From contig DEZI01000009.1 in NCBI GenBank assembly GCA_002364755.1, positions 1 through 5,712 of the forward strand: 5,712 bases of DNA. Direction: 5' to 3'. Numbering within the stretch: the first letter of the stretch is position 1; every line of letters begins with the position of its first letter. The DNA comes from Stenotrophomonas maltophilia. Lineage in GTDB: Bacteria; Pseudomonadota; Gammaproteobacteria; Xanthomonadales; Xanthomonadaceae. The notes below the pieces were generated by a model. That model saw only the letters and a program-made list of their open reading frames with translations, ran no database searches and was not told the DNA's origin. Below are positions 1 through 5,712 of this stretch, piece after piece. Both the position numbers and the translations under genes were made by a program.

Positions 1-86
<86 letters not shown>

Positions 87-97
87 ATGCATGCTTC

Positions 98-136
98 TGA
101 CGTTGACGTTGACGTTGACGTTGACGTTGACGTTGA
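98..136 (+). repeat. Tandem hexamer TGACGT, six copies
   Basis: Six perfect TGACGT units (98-133) are followed by a partial TGA. As a perfect hexanucleotide array it should be prone to slipped-strand changes in copy number. It lies about 30 bases beyond the stop codon of the adjacent minus-strand LysR gene and outside any credible coding frame or promoter, so copy-number change would not alter a protein. It fills the variable middle position of the composite repeat. Confidence 0.9.
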
Positions 137-159
137 GCAGGTGCAGGGCGCAGCCCTGC
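137..159. terminator. Hairpin downstream of first LysR gene
   Basis: GCAGGGC (143-149) pairs perfectly with GCCCTGC (153-159) around a GCA loop: a 7-bp, nearly all-GC stem 7 nt past the LysR stop codon. No T tract follows on the minus strand, so it is not a textbook intrinsic terminator, but U-poor hairpins at gene ends are plausible in GC-rich genomes. The preceding GCAGGTG (137-143) is also conserved in the right copy of the repeat. It may serve termination, protection of the mRNA 3' end, or only as part of the repeat. Confidence 0.55.
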
Positions 160-166
160 CGAACCA

Positions 167-1048
167 CTACTCCGCCTCGCGCTGCACCTGCCGCCAGAGC
201 TCGGCGGCGAGCGCGCGCACCGCATCATCCGCATCCGGCCGATGCAGCAGGCCGATCTCATAGTTCTCCGCCACCGGCAGGCCACGCTCGCCATCGATGA
301 CGCGGTGCTCGCGGTTCACCGCTCGACGCGGCAGCAGGCTGATGCCGATGCCATCGGCCACCGCTCCCTGGATGCCGCTCAGCGACGAACTGGTGAACGC
401 GATGCGCCAGCGCAGGCCCAGCGCCTCGACTGCCTGGATCATCTCGTCGCGGTACAGGCCGCGCGGCGGGAAGGTCACCAGCGGCAGCGGATCCAGCTGC
501 AGGCTGCTGCTGCGCTGGCTGTCGATCCAGTGCATCGGCTCGCGCCGGCAGTGCACCGCCTGGCGCGTGTTGCGGCGCTGCTTGACCAGCACCAGATCCA
601 GCTCGCCATGGTCGAAGCCATGCGCCAGGTCGCGGCTGAGGCCGCTGCTGATTTCCAGCTTCACCTGAGGGTGGCGGCGGCTGAACGCGGCCAGCATGTG
701 CGTGGTCTGCGCGTTGACGAAATCCTCCGGCACGCCGATGCGCACCGCGGTCTCCACCGTGGCGCCGGCCAGGGCCTGGGCCATTTCCTCATTCAGGTCG
801 AGCATGCGCCGGGCGTACCCCAGCAGCGTGTGGCCGGCATCGGTGGGGTGCACGTCGCGGTGGCCGCGTTCGAGCAGGCGGTGCCCAGCCAGCTCCTCCA
901 GCCGCCGCACTTTCTGGCTGACCGTGGACTGGGTGGAATGCAGGCGGGTGGCCGCGGTGGTGAAACTGCCGCAGTCGGCCACCATCACCAGCGCACGCAG
1001 CAGGTCCAGTTCGAACAGCGTTCTATTCGATTTGGCACTGTCTTGCAT
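167..1048 (-). CDS. LysR-type transcriptional regulator, LrhA/HexA-like
   Basis: This 293-aa protein has the usual LysR-family length and layout. An N-terminal winged helix-turn-helix covers about residues 14-73, with the typical core GSFTTAATRLHSTQSTVSQKV at 27-47 (shown as its key stretch: GSF, AA, TQS, VSQ). A linker helix (about 74-95) follows, then a periplasmic-binding-protein-like effector domain from about residue 97 (VRIGVPEDF). The opening LDLLRALVMVAD and the QSTVSQ recognition helix resemble the LrhA/HexA/PecT branch. It should be a cytoplasmic DNA-binding tetramer responding to a small ligand. It diverges from the ankyrin-lipoprotein and amidohydrolase genes across 93 bp, so it probably controls them and itself. 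The ATG at 1048 is the only sensible start; no good Shine-Dalgarno precedes it. Family call is sure; ligand and targets are unknown. Confidence 0.9.
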   Translation of the reverse strand: MQDSAKSNRTLFELDLLRALVMVADCGSFTTAATRLHSTQSTVSQKVRRLEELAGHRLLERGHRDVHPTDAGHTLLGYARRMLDLNEEMAQALAGATVETAVRIGVPEDFVNAQTTHMLAAFSRRHPQVKLEISSGLSRDLAHGFDHGELDLVLVKQRRNTRQAVHCRREPMHWIDSQRSSSLQLDPLPLVTFPPRGLYRDEMIQAVEALGLRWRIAFTSSSLSGIQGAVADGIGISLLPRRAVNREHRVIDGERGLPVAENYEIGLLHRPDADDAVRALAAELWRQVQREAE

Positions 1049-1141
1049 TTGAACATTTCATTTCTGGATGCACGTGGCGACTTCTACCATGCAGGGCAGG
1101 AGGCGGCAAGCACGGCGCCCCGCTGCACCGGAGAACTGCAG
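1049..1141. promoter_or_regulatory. Divergent promoter/operator region, LysR and ankyrin genes
   Basis: This 93-bp gap separates two divergent starts. The part next to the LysR start (1046-1070) is strikingly AT-rich for this window and carries three CATTT units (1046-1050, 1054-1058, 1059-1063). CAT (1054-1056), an 11-nt gap and ATG (1068-1070) form a weak T-N11-A dyad, the general shape of a LysR-family site. A second small dyad, TGAA-CAT-TTCA, lies at 1050-1060. A Shine-Dalgarno GGAG at 1130-1133 stands 8 nt before the ankyrin-gene ATG at 1142. I cannot place -35 and -10 boxes with confidence. Confidence 0.5.
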
Positions 1142-1840
1142 ATGCGCATCGCTCGTCGCCCTCGTTTGCCCGGCCCGCTGGGTCGCCTGTTGCTGCTGTG
1201 CCTGTGGGCGATGGTGGTACCTGGCTGTTCGGCAACGGCCGGCACGGCCGATGCGCGACTGCGCGATGCTGCCGCGCAAGGCGATGCCGCCGCCGTGCGT
1301 ACGGCAGTGGATGACGGCGCCGATCTGGAATCGCGCGATGGGCAGGGCCGCACCGCGCTGCTGCTGGCGACCCACGGCAATCACGTCGATGCCGCACGCG
1401 AACTGATCGAAGCCGGTGCCGACGTCAACGCCAAGGATGCGATGCAGGACAGCGCTTACCTGTATGCCGGCGCGCGCGGCCTGGATGACATTCTCGCGCT
1501 GACCCTGGCCCACGGTGCCGATCTGCGCAGTACAAACCGCTACGGCGGCACCGCCCTGATTCCTGCGGCCGAACGCGGCCATGTGGCCACCGTGCGCACA
1601 CTGCTGCGCGCGGGTGTGGCGGTCGACCATGTCAACCGCCTGCACTGGACCGCACTGCTGGAAGCGATCCTGCTCGGCGATGGCGGGCCGCACCATGTGC
1701 AGATCGTGCAGCTGCTGCTCGACGCCGGCGCCAATCCCGGACTGGCCGATGGTGATGGCGTGACGCCGCTGATGCACGCACGCCAGCGTGGCTACACCCA
1801 CGTTGAAACCCTGCTGCGCCAGGCCGGCGCCCAGCGCTGA
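1142..1840 (+). CDS. Ankyrin-repeat lipoprotein
   Basis: The product is 232 aa. The start at 1142 is preferred because GGAG lies 8 nt upstream and the protein then begins with a signal peptide: Arg-rich residues 1-8, a hydrophobic core LLLLCLWAMVV (16-26) and a lipobox-like VPGC with Cys29 as the likely lipidated residue (Pro at -2 is unusual). Ser at +2 favours the outer membrane. The rest is about six ankyrin units, starting near residues 36, 69, 103, 136, 168 and 206, with signatures such as GRTALLLAT, GADVNAKD, GGTALIPAAERGH and LLLDAGANP. The fifth unit has a few extra residues (GDGGPHH). It ends 52 bp before the amidohydrolase gene on the same strand with no evident terminator between them, so co-transcription is likely. 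Ankyrin proteins are protein-binding scaffolds. By analogy with periplasmic AnkB, which supports catalase KatB in Pseudomonas aeruginosa, it may assist its neighbour; that is inference. Confidence 0.85.
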   Translation: MRIARRPRLPGPLGRLLLLCLWAMVVPGCSATAGTADARLRDAAAQGDAAAVRTAVDDGADLESRDGQGRTALLLATHGNHVDAARELIEAGADVNAKDAMQDSAYLYAGARGLDDILALTLAHGADLRSTNRYGGTALIPAAERGHVATVRTLLRAGVAVDHVNRLHWTALLEAILLGDGGPHHVQIVQLLLDAGANPGLADGDGVTPLMHARQRGYTHVETLLRQAGAQR

Positions 1841-1860
1841 ATCCCGACCCCTTCCACTCT

Positions 1861-1873
1861 GCGCGTTACGCGC
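1861..1873. other. Small GC dyad between ankyrin and amidohydrolase genes
   Basis: GCGCG-TTA-CGCGC is a 5-bp stem with a 3-nt loop in the 52-bp gap. No T tract follows, so I do not call it a terminator. It might modestly stabilise or separate the two messages, or mean nothing. Confidence 0.3.
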
Positions 1874-1880
1874 GCCCATC

Positions 1881-1884
1881 AGGA
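1881..1884 (+). promoter_or_regulatory. Ribosome binding site that sets the amidohydrolase start
   Basis: AGGA lies 8 nt before the ATG at 1893. Its last base is the A of another in-frame ATG at 1884, which itself has no Shine-Dalgarno at a workable distance. This favours 1893 over 1884 and over any start inside the ankyrin gene, and it gives a clean signal peptide. Confidence 0.6.
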
Positions 1885-1892
1885 TGCCGTCC

Positions 1893-3350
1893 ATGTTCCA
1901 GTCCCGTCCGTTGTCCCTTGCGATCCTCCTTGCCGTCGCACCGCTGTCGGCCTCCGCTGCCGAGCGTGCCGACCTGCTGATCCGCAACGCCACCGTGGTC
2001 GATGTCGAACACGCACGCAGCCTGCCGGGGCAGAGCGTGGTGATCCGTGGCGATGACATCGTCGCCGTCGGCCCCGACGCGCAGCTGCGCAGCCAGTGGA
2101 GCGCCAGCCGCCAGATCGACGCCAAGGGCAAGTACCTGATTCCGGGCCTGTGGGACATGCACGTGCACTTCGGCGGCGGCCCGGCCCTCATCGAAGAGAA
2201 CAAGGCGCTGCTGCCCCTGTACATCGCCCATGGCATCACCACCGTGCGCGACTGCTCGGGCGACTTGCCGGAGCAGGTGCTGCAGTGGCGTGGCGAGATC
2301 GCCAACGGCACGCTGTTCGGACCGCGCCTGCTCAGCTCCGGCGCCAAGATCGAAGGCATCAAGCCGGTCTGGAAGGGCACCATCGAAGTGGGTAGCGAGG
2401 CTGAGGTCGACAAGGCGATCTCCCGCCTGCAGCACGACAAGGTCGATTTCGTGAAGATCACCGACAGCACGCTGAAGCCGGAGCTGTTCCTGTATTCGGC
2501 CAGGGCCGCGCGCAAGGCCGGCTTCAAGGCCTCGGGCCATATCCCGATGGCGCTGACCGTCGAACAGGCGGTCGATGCCGGCCTCGCCTCGATTGAGCAT
2601 CTGGATTACGCCTTCAAGGCCGGCAGCAGGGATGAAGCGCAGATCGCCGCCGATTTCGGTGCCGGCCGCATCGACCGCGCCGAGGCAAACCGCCGCCTGG
2701 ATGCCAGCTTCAACCACGATACGGCCATGCGCGCCTACCGTGACTTCGCCAAGCGCGGCGTGTTCGTCACCCCGACCCTCAATGGCGGCCGCATTCTCGA
2801 TTTCCTCGACCAGGATGACCACGCCAACGATCCGTACCTGGCCTACATCGGCCCGGGCCTGCGTGCGACCTACCAGTGGCGCGTGGATCGCGCGGCCAAG
2901 GCGACCCCGGCGCAGATCGAAGCGCGCCATGCGCAGTACCACCAGGTGGCCTCGGTGCTGCCGATGCTGCAGGAAGCGGGGGTGACGATCATCGCCGGTA
3001 CCGATGCCGGCTTCCTCAACTCGTACAACTTCCCGGGCATTGCGTTGCATCAGGAACTGCAGCTGTTCGTGAAGGAAGGCCTGAGCGCGCCGCAGGCGCT
3101 GTCGGCGGCCACGCGTTCGGGCCCGGCATGGTTCGGCCAGATGGACCGCTACGGTGGCGTCGCCAGCGGCAAGGCAGCCGACCTGGTGCTGCTGACCGCC
3201 AACCCGCTGCAGGACATCGCCGCGACCGAGAAGATTGACAGCGTGATCCTGCGCGGCACCGTGTATGACCGTGCGGCGCTGGACAAGATGCTGGCCGACA
3301 CCAAAGCCAAGGTGGCGGCGTGGAATGCCGACGCGGCCAAGGGGAAGTGA
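1893..3350 (+). CDS. Secreted metal-dependent amidohydrolase
   Basis: The product is 485 aa. Residues 1-23 form a Sec signal peptide (MFQSRP, a hydrophobic core, then ASAA before ERAD), so the enzyme is probably periplasmic or exported. The rest is an amidohydrolase-superfamily TIM barrel flanked by the usual beta-sandwich (NATVVDV near 32; SGKAADLVLL near the C-terminus). The metal site is complete: His90 and His92 in WDMHVHF, Lys188 in DFVKITD (candidate carboxylated lysine), His216 in SGHIPM, His236 in IEHLDY, and Asp371 in AGTDAGF, the pattern of binuclear enzymes. It looks like the imidazolonepropionase/prolidase-like group, some secreted members of which split Xaa-Arg or Xaa-Lys dipeptides or N-acyl amino acids, while relatives in Stenotrophomonas hydrolyse ochratoxin. 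The exact substrate cannot be told from sequence. It is probably the second gene of a unit with the ankyrin lipoprotein, under the divergent LysR regulator. Confidence 0.9.
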   Translation: MFQSRPLSLAILLAVAPLSASAAERADLLIRNATVVDVEHARSLPGQSVVIRGDDIVAVGPDAQLRSQWSASRQIDAKGKYLIPGLWDMHVHFGGGPALIEENKALLPLYIAHGITTVRDCSGDLPEQVLQWRGEIANGTLFGPRLLSSGAKIEGIKPVWKGTIEVGSEAEVDKAISRLQHDKVDFVKITDSTLKPELFLYSARAARKAGFKASGHIPMALTVEQAVDAGLASIEHLDYAFKAGSRDEAQIAADFGAGRIDRAEANRRLDASFNHDTAMRAYRDFAKRGVFVTPTLNGGRILDFLDQDDHANDPYLAYIGPGLRATYQWRVDRAAKATPAQIEARHAQYHQVASVLPMLQEAGVTIIAGTDAGFLNSYNFPGIALHQELQLFVKEGLSAPQALSAATRSGPAWFGQMDRYGGVASGKAADLVLLTANPLQDIAATEKIDSVILRGTVYDRAALDKMLADTKAKVAAWNADAAKGK

Positions 3351-3359
3351 TCGCTGCTG

Positions 3360-3396
3360 GGGTCAGGGCCCTTCCCGCAGGGAAGGGCTCTGATCC
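3360..3396. terminator. Two-way hairpin between convergent genes
   Basis: Bases 3360-3376 pair with 3380-3396 around a GCA loop (3377-3379), giving a 17-bp stem whose only imperfections are two G-T (G-U) pairs (3367/3389 and 3362/3394). It starts 10 nt after the amidohydrolase stop and lies 10 nt from the stop of the minus-strand LysR gene, so it can end transcription from both sides. T tracts are nearly absent (TT at 3397-3398 only). Its position and length make a terminator role likely. Confidence 0.8.
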
Positions 3397-3406
3397 TTCC
3401 AGCGGT

Positions 3407-4336
3407 TCAGCGCGCCGCCGGCCGCATCCCATGCAGCTGCGGCAGCGCTTCCTTCATTGCATCGATGAACGCGCGCAGCCGCAGCGGCTGCTGGCGCGCG
3501 GCGGGGAACACCAAGTGCACTGGCAGCGGCGGCGCCTGCCACTGCGGCAGCAGCTGCACCAGACGGCCTTCGGCGAGATCGTCGGCCACCAGCCACGCCG
3601 AGACCACCGCCGCGCCCAGACCGGCCACGGCGGCACGCTGCACCACGAACAGGTTGTCGGTGAGCAGGCGCGGGGCGATCGACAGCGTGTGCGCGCGCCC
3701 CTGCGCATCGTGCAGCAGCAGGCGCTCGCGGTAGTAGGTGGCCAGCGCGATCCATGGCAGTGTCTGCGCCTGCTCGGGCGTGCGCACGCGCGCCGGATCG
3801 GCCAGGGCAGGCGAGGCCACCACGATGCGCGGCACCTCGGCCAGCGGCAGGGCGACCATGCGCGGCTCGTCCACCGGGCCGACGCGCACGGCGCAGTCGA
3901 TGCCCTCGGCAACGAAATCCGGGCGATGGTCCTCGAGGATCCATTCCAGGCCCAGCTGCGGATGCCGCGCAAGAAAATCCAGCATGGTCGGCAGCAGCTG
4001 CGCCTGGCCGAACGCGTGCGGCACCATCACCCGCAGGCGCCCGCGCAGCACCTGCGCCTCGCCATGCAGCTCGGCCTGCAGTGACTCCCACTCGTCGATG
4101 ACCCGCTGCGCGTGGCGCTGGCAGCGCTGGCCGTCCTCGGTCAGCTTCAGGCCGTGGGTGGAGCGTTGCAGCAGGCGCAGGCCCAGCTGTCGCTCCAGCG
4201 CCTGCAGGCGCCGGCTGACCGTGGGCTGGGTGGTGCCGAGCTGGGTGGCGGCAGCGGAAAGGCTGCCGGCATCGACGATGCGCAGGAAGGTACGCAGCAG
4301 GTCGAGACGGTCGGCGCCAGCGGGCAGGTCGGTCAT
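3407..4336 (-). CDS. LysR-type transcriptional regulator, CrgA-like
   Basis: The product is 309 aa, normal for the family. The winged helix-turn-helix is at about residues 11-70, with core AGSLSAAATQLGTTQPTVSRR (key parts: AGSLSAAA, TTQPTVSRR, LERQLGLRLLQR). The effector domain runs from about residue 98, including DCAVRVGPVDEPRMVALPL, a stretch typical of the CrgA-like group that often regulates neighbouring transporter or oxidoreductase genes. It is divergent from the MFS transporter gene across 94 bp and is its likely local regulator. The ATG at 4336 is the only plausible start: no in-frame start codon lies just upstream and a later one would cut into the DNA-binding domain. No Shine-Dalgarno is visible. 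A T-N11-A dyad overlaps this ATG, suggesting autorepression. Family assignment is firm; effector is unknown. Confidence 0.92.
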   Translation of the reverse strand: MTDLPAGADRLDLLRTFLRIVDAGSLSAAATQLGTTQPTVSRRLQALERQLGLRLLQRSTHGLKLTEDGQRCQRHAQRVIDEWESLQAELHGEAQVLRGRLRVMVPHAFGQAQLLPTMLDFLARHPQLGLEWILEDHRPDFVAEGIDCAVRVGPVDEPRMVALPLAEVPRIVVASPALADPARVRTPEQAQTLPWIALATYYRERLLLHDAQGRAHTLSIAPRLLTDNLFVVQRAAVAGLGAAVVSAWLVADDLAEGRLVQLLPQWQAPPLPVHLVFPAARQQPLRLRAFIDAMKEALPQLHGMRPAAR

Positions 4337-4430
4337 GCGTTGGGCGTATGAATGATATGTCGCTGAGCCTACTACAGGCGCGCGGCGAATATCGTCAGGC
4401 TATGCACCATTCCTCCCTTGGAGTTCATCC
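4337..4430. promoter_or_regulatory. Divergent promoter/operator region, LysR and MFS genes
   Basis: This 94-bp gap is AT-rich at 4347-4360. TCAT (4333-4336), an 11-nt gap and ATGA (4348-4351) make a 4-bp inverted repeat of the LysR T-N11-A type that overlaps the regulator's own start codon. A smaller TAT-N5-ATA dyad lies at 4347-4357. GGAG at 4420-4423 is a good ribosome binding site 7 nt before the MFS start at 4431. CTCC at 4413-4416 could pair with that GGAG in a 4-bp hairpin. Promoter boxes cannot be assigned with confidence. Confidence 0.5.
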
Positions 4431-5624
4431 ATGTCCACTCCCTCTGTTTCTGTGAGCGCCACGCACACGGCTGCCCCCTCGGCTCCGTTGGTCCTTGCGA
4501 TGGCGGCCGGTGCAGGCTTCTCGGTGGCGTCGCTGTACTACAGCCAGCCGATGCTGGGCCTGATCGCGCAGGACCTCGGCGCCAGCGAGCGCGGCGTCGG
4601 CCTGGTGCCGACCATGACCCAGCTGGGCTACGCGCTGGGCATCCTGCTGCTGGCCCCGCTCGGTGACCGCTTCGACCGTCGGCACCTGATCCTGCTGAAG
4701 TCGGTGCTGTTGTCGTTGGCCCTGGCGGCCGCGGCACTGGCCGGCCAGCTGCCTGGCCTGCTGGTGGCCAGCCTGCTGGTGGGCCTGATGGCGACCCTCG
4801 CGCAGGACATCGTGCCGGCGGCCGCGGTCCTGGCGCCGGACGCACACCGCGGGCAGATCGTTGGCCGGGTGATGACCGGCCTGCTGCTTGGCATCCTGCT
4901 CTCGCGCGTGGTCAGTGGCGTGGTCGCCGAAGCCTGGGGCTGGCGCACGCAGTTCGTGCTGGCGGCGGTGTCGGTGGCGGCGATGGGCGCGGTGATGGCC
5001 AAGGCGCTGCCGCGCTTCGCACCCACCAGCACGCTGCGCTATCCGGCATTGCTGGCCTCGCTGCTGCAGTTGTGGCGTGAGCAGCCGCAGCTGCGCCGCG
5101 CGGTCGCCAGCCAGTCGCTGCTGGCGGTGGGCTTCAGCGCGTTCTGGTCGACCCTGGCGTTGATGCTGCACGCCAAGCTCGGGTTGGGCAGTGCCGCCGC
5201 GGGTGCGTTCGGCATTGCCGGTGCTGCCGGCGCGCTGGCGGCGCCGTTCGCGGGCCGCTACGCCGACCGTCTGGGCAGCCATGCGGTGGCACGCCTGGCG
5301 ATTGCGGTGGCGCTGGTGGGCTTCGGCCTGCTGCTGGCCGACAGCTGGCTGCCTGCTGCGGCGCTGCTGCCGCTGCTGGTGGTGAGCGCGCTGTTCTTCG
5401 ACTTCGGCTTCCAGTCGGCGCTGGTGGCGCACCAGACACTGGTCTACAGCCTGGTGCCGCCGGCGCGCAGCCGCCTCAACGCGCTGCTGTTCACCGGCAT
5501 GTTCATCGGCATGGCGGCGGGCGGTGCGCTGGGTAGCCTTGCACTTGCCCAGTGGGGTTGGCATGGCGTGGCATGGCTGGCGGTGGTGTGTGCGGGCAGT
5601 AGCCTGCTGGTGCGGCTGAGGTGA
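4431..5624 (+). CDS. MFS transporter, probable exporter
   Basis: This 397-aa, very hydrophobic protein fits the 12-helix major facilitator superfamily of the inner membrane. Helices are estimated near residues 20-42, 57-76, 87-104, 109-134, 144-166, 173-192, 224-248, 252-274, 286-303, 307-328, 346-372 and 376-395. The family's loop 2-3 motif is present as GDRFDRRH (78-85), with a degenerate counterpart GRYADRLG (275-282) between helices 8 and 9. A polar linker between helices 6 and 7 covers about 194-222. The start follows GGAG by 7 nt. It is divergent from a LysR regulator, an arrangement common for drug or metabolite efflux pumps driven by proton exchange. Glycine-rich helix 5 (GLLLGILLSRVVSG) weakly suggests an antiporter. 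The substrate cannot be deduced, and uptake is not excluded. Confidence 0.92.
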   Translation: MSTPSVSVSATHTAAPSAPLVLAMAAGAGFSVASLYYSQPMLGLIAQDLGASERGVGLVPTMTQLGYALGILLLAPLGDRFDRRHLILLKSVLLSLALAAAALAGQLPGLLVASLLVGLMATLAQDIVPAAAVLAPDAHRGQIVGRVMTGLLLGILLSRVVSGVVAEAWGWRTQFVLAAVSVAAMGAVMAKALPRFAPTSTLRYPALLASLLQLWREQPQLRRAVASQSLLAVGFSAFWSTLALMLHAKLGLGSAAAGAFGIAGAAGALAAPFAGRYADRLGSHAVARLAIAVALVGFGLLLADSWLPAAALLPLLVVSALFFDFGFQSALVAHQTLVYSLVPPARSRLNALLFTGMFIGMAAGGALGSLALAQWGWHGVAWLAVVCAGSSLLVRLR

Positions 5625-5634
5625 GTGTTGTTTT

Positions 5635-5659
5635 GCAGGGCTTGCAGCCCTTCACCTGC
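5635..5659. terminator. Hairpin downstream of MFS gene
   Basis: AGGGCT (5637-5642) pairs with AGCCCT (5646-5651) around TGC, a 6-bp stem beginning 12 nt past the MFS stop. No T tract follows it; a short T run (5628-5634) precedes it. Compared with the left copy, a T-A pair has been added next to the loop, so the stem is preserved despite the length change. The conserved GCAGGTG is at 5653-5659 on the minus strand. Confidence 0.5.
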
Positions 5660-5663
5660 CGAA

Positions 5664-5687
5664 GCAACAGCAACAGCAACAGCAACA
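5664..5687 (-). repeat. Tandem hexamer GCAACA, four copies
   Basis: Four perfect units of GCAACA (TGTTGC on the minus strand) are followed by a partial GC. The array occupies the position that TGACGT units hold in the left copy of the composite repeat. It lies in non-coding sequence behind the MFS gene. Confidence 0.88.
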
Positions 5688-5695
5688 GCGTGCTA

Positions 5696-5712
5696 TCCGT
5701 GGGATGGCGGGG
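5696..5712 (-). repeat. 17-bp inverted repeat, right copy
   Basis: TCCGTGGGATGGCGGGG is the exact reverse complement of 70-86. The match runs to the last base of the window, where a G run begins that mirrors the C run at the left end. Confidence 0.9.

Larger units (their letters stand above)
5635..5712 (-). repeat. Composite dispersed repeat, right copy (inverted)
   Basis: Read on the minus strand this has the same order as the left copy: 17-bp end (5712-5696), an 8-nt spacer, a tandem hexamer (5687-5664), then the hairpin block (5659-5635). It begins 10 nt after the MFS stop codon, just as the left copy lies right behind its gene. The two copies therefore enclose the whole five-gene segment in inverted orientation. 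The window ends inside the repeat, so its outer limit is unknown. Confidence 0.75.

Noticed and set aside
98..136. CRISPR array
   Set aside because: The units are six bases, perfectly contiguous and without spacers. This is a simple tandem repeat.
242..1141. Long plus-strand open frame running in phase into the ankyrin gene, antisense to the first LysR gene
   Set aside because: It mirrors a solid LysR gene on the other strand and its translation is compositionally odd (Gln, Arg, Ala-rich). The ankyrin gene has its own ribosome site and signal peptide at 1142. Open antisense frames are common in GC-rich DNA.
1058..3050. Large minus-strand open frames (489 and 394 codons) across the ankyrin and amidohydrolase genes
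   Set aside because: They are shadows of two well-supported genes with recognisable motifs. Their translations show no domain, and the third-position GC pattern fits the plus strand.
4425..5564. 379-codon minus-strand open frame opposite the MFS gene
   Set aside because: Its translation is mostly Gln, Arg, His and Ala, the usual antisense shadow of a Leu/Ala-rich membrane protein. No start signal or domain was seen.

Overview
The window is a GC-rich (about two-thirds G+C by eye), densely coding stretch of a Gram-negative chromosome. Codon choice (third position mostly G or C), the gene families and the short dispersed hairpin and hexamer repeats suggest a gamma-proteobacterium of the Xanthomonadaceae. 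Stenotrophomonas is my best guess; this is inference, because no marker gene is present. There are five protein genes and no RNA gene, CRISPR array, transposase or phage gene.

Layout. Positions 1-44 hold GC-rich sequence with no recognisable content, followed by a run of 29 C (45-73). Next comes a composite repeat (70-159) made of a 17-bp end sequence, a tandem hexamer and a hairpin, lying just downstream of the first gene. A LysR-type regulator (167-1048, minus) faces away from a two-gene unit on the plus strand: an ankyrin-repeat lipoprotein (1142-1840) and a secreted metal-dependent amidohydrolase (1893-3350). A strong two-way hairpin (3360-3396) separates this from a second LysR-type regulator (3407-4336, minus), which diverges from a major facilitator superfamily (MFS) transporter (4431-5624, plus). 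Right after the MFS gene comes a second copy of the composite repeat (5635-5712), inverted relative to the first, and the window ends inside it.

Function. The window reads as two similar modules, each a LysR regulator divergent from the gene(s) it probably controls, across gaps of 93 and 94 bp. The first would control an envelope pair (lipoprotein plus secreted hydrolase, probably acting on peptide-like or N-acyl substrates). The second would control a drug or metabolite exporter. Inducers and substrates cannot be read from the sequence. The genes look ordinary for this group.

The most unusual signal is the pair of composite repeats. They share an identical 17-bp end and a near-identical 23/25-nt hairpin block, but the hexamer between them differs in unit and copy number (six TGACGT versus four TGTTGC when both are read from the 17-bp end inward). 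Both window ends also stop at the same G/C run, so the window may be a whole contig that broke at this repeat. The C29 tract and positions 1-44 should then be treated with suspicion.
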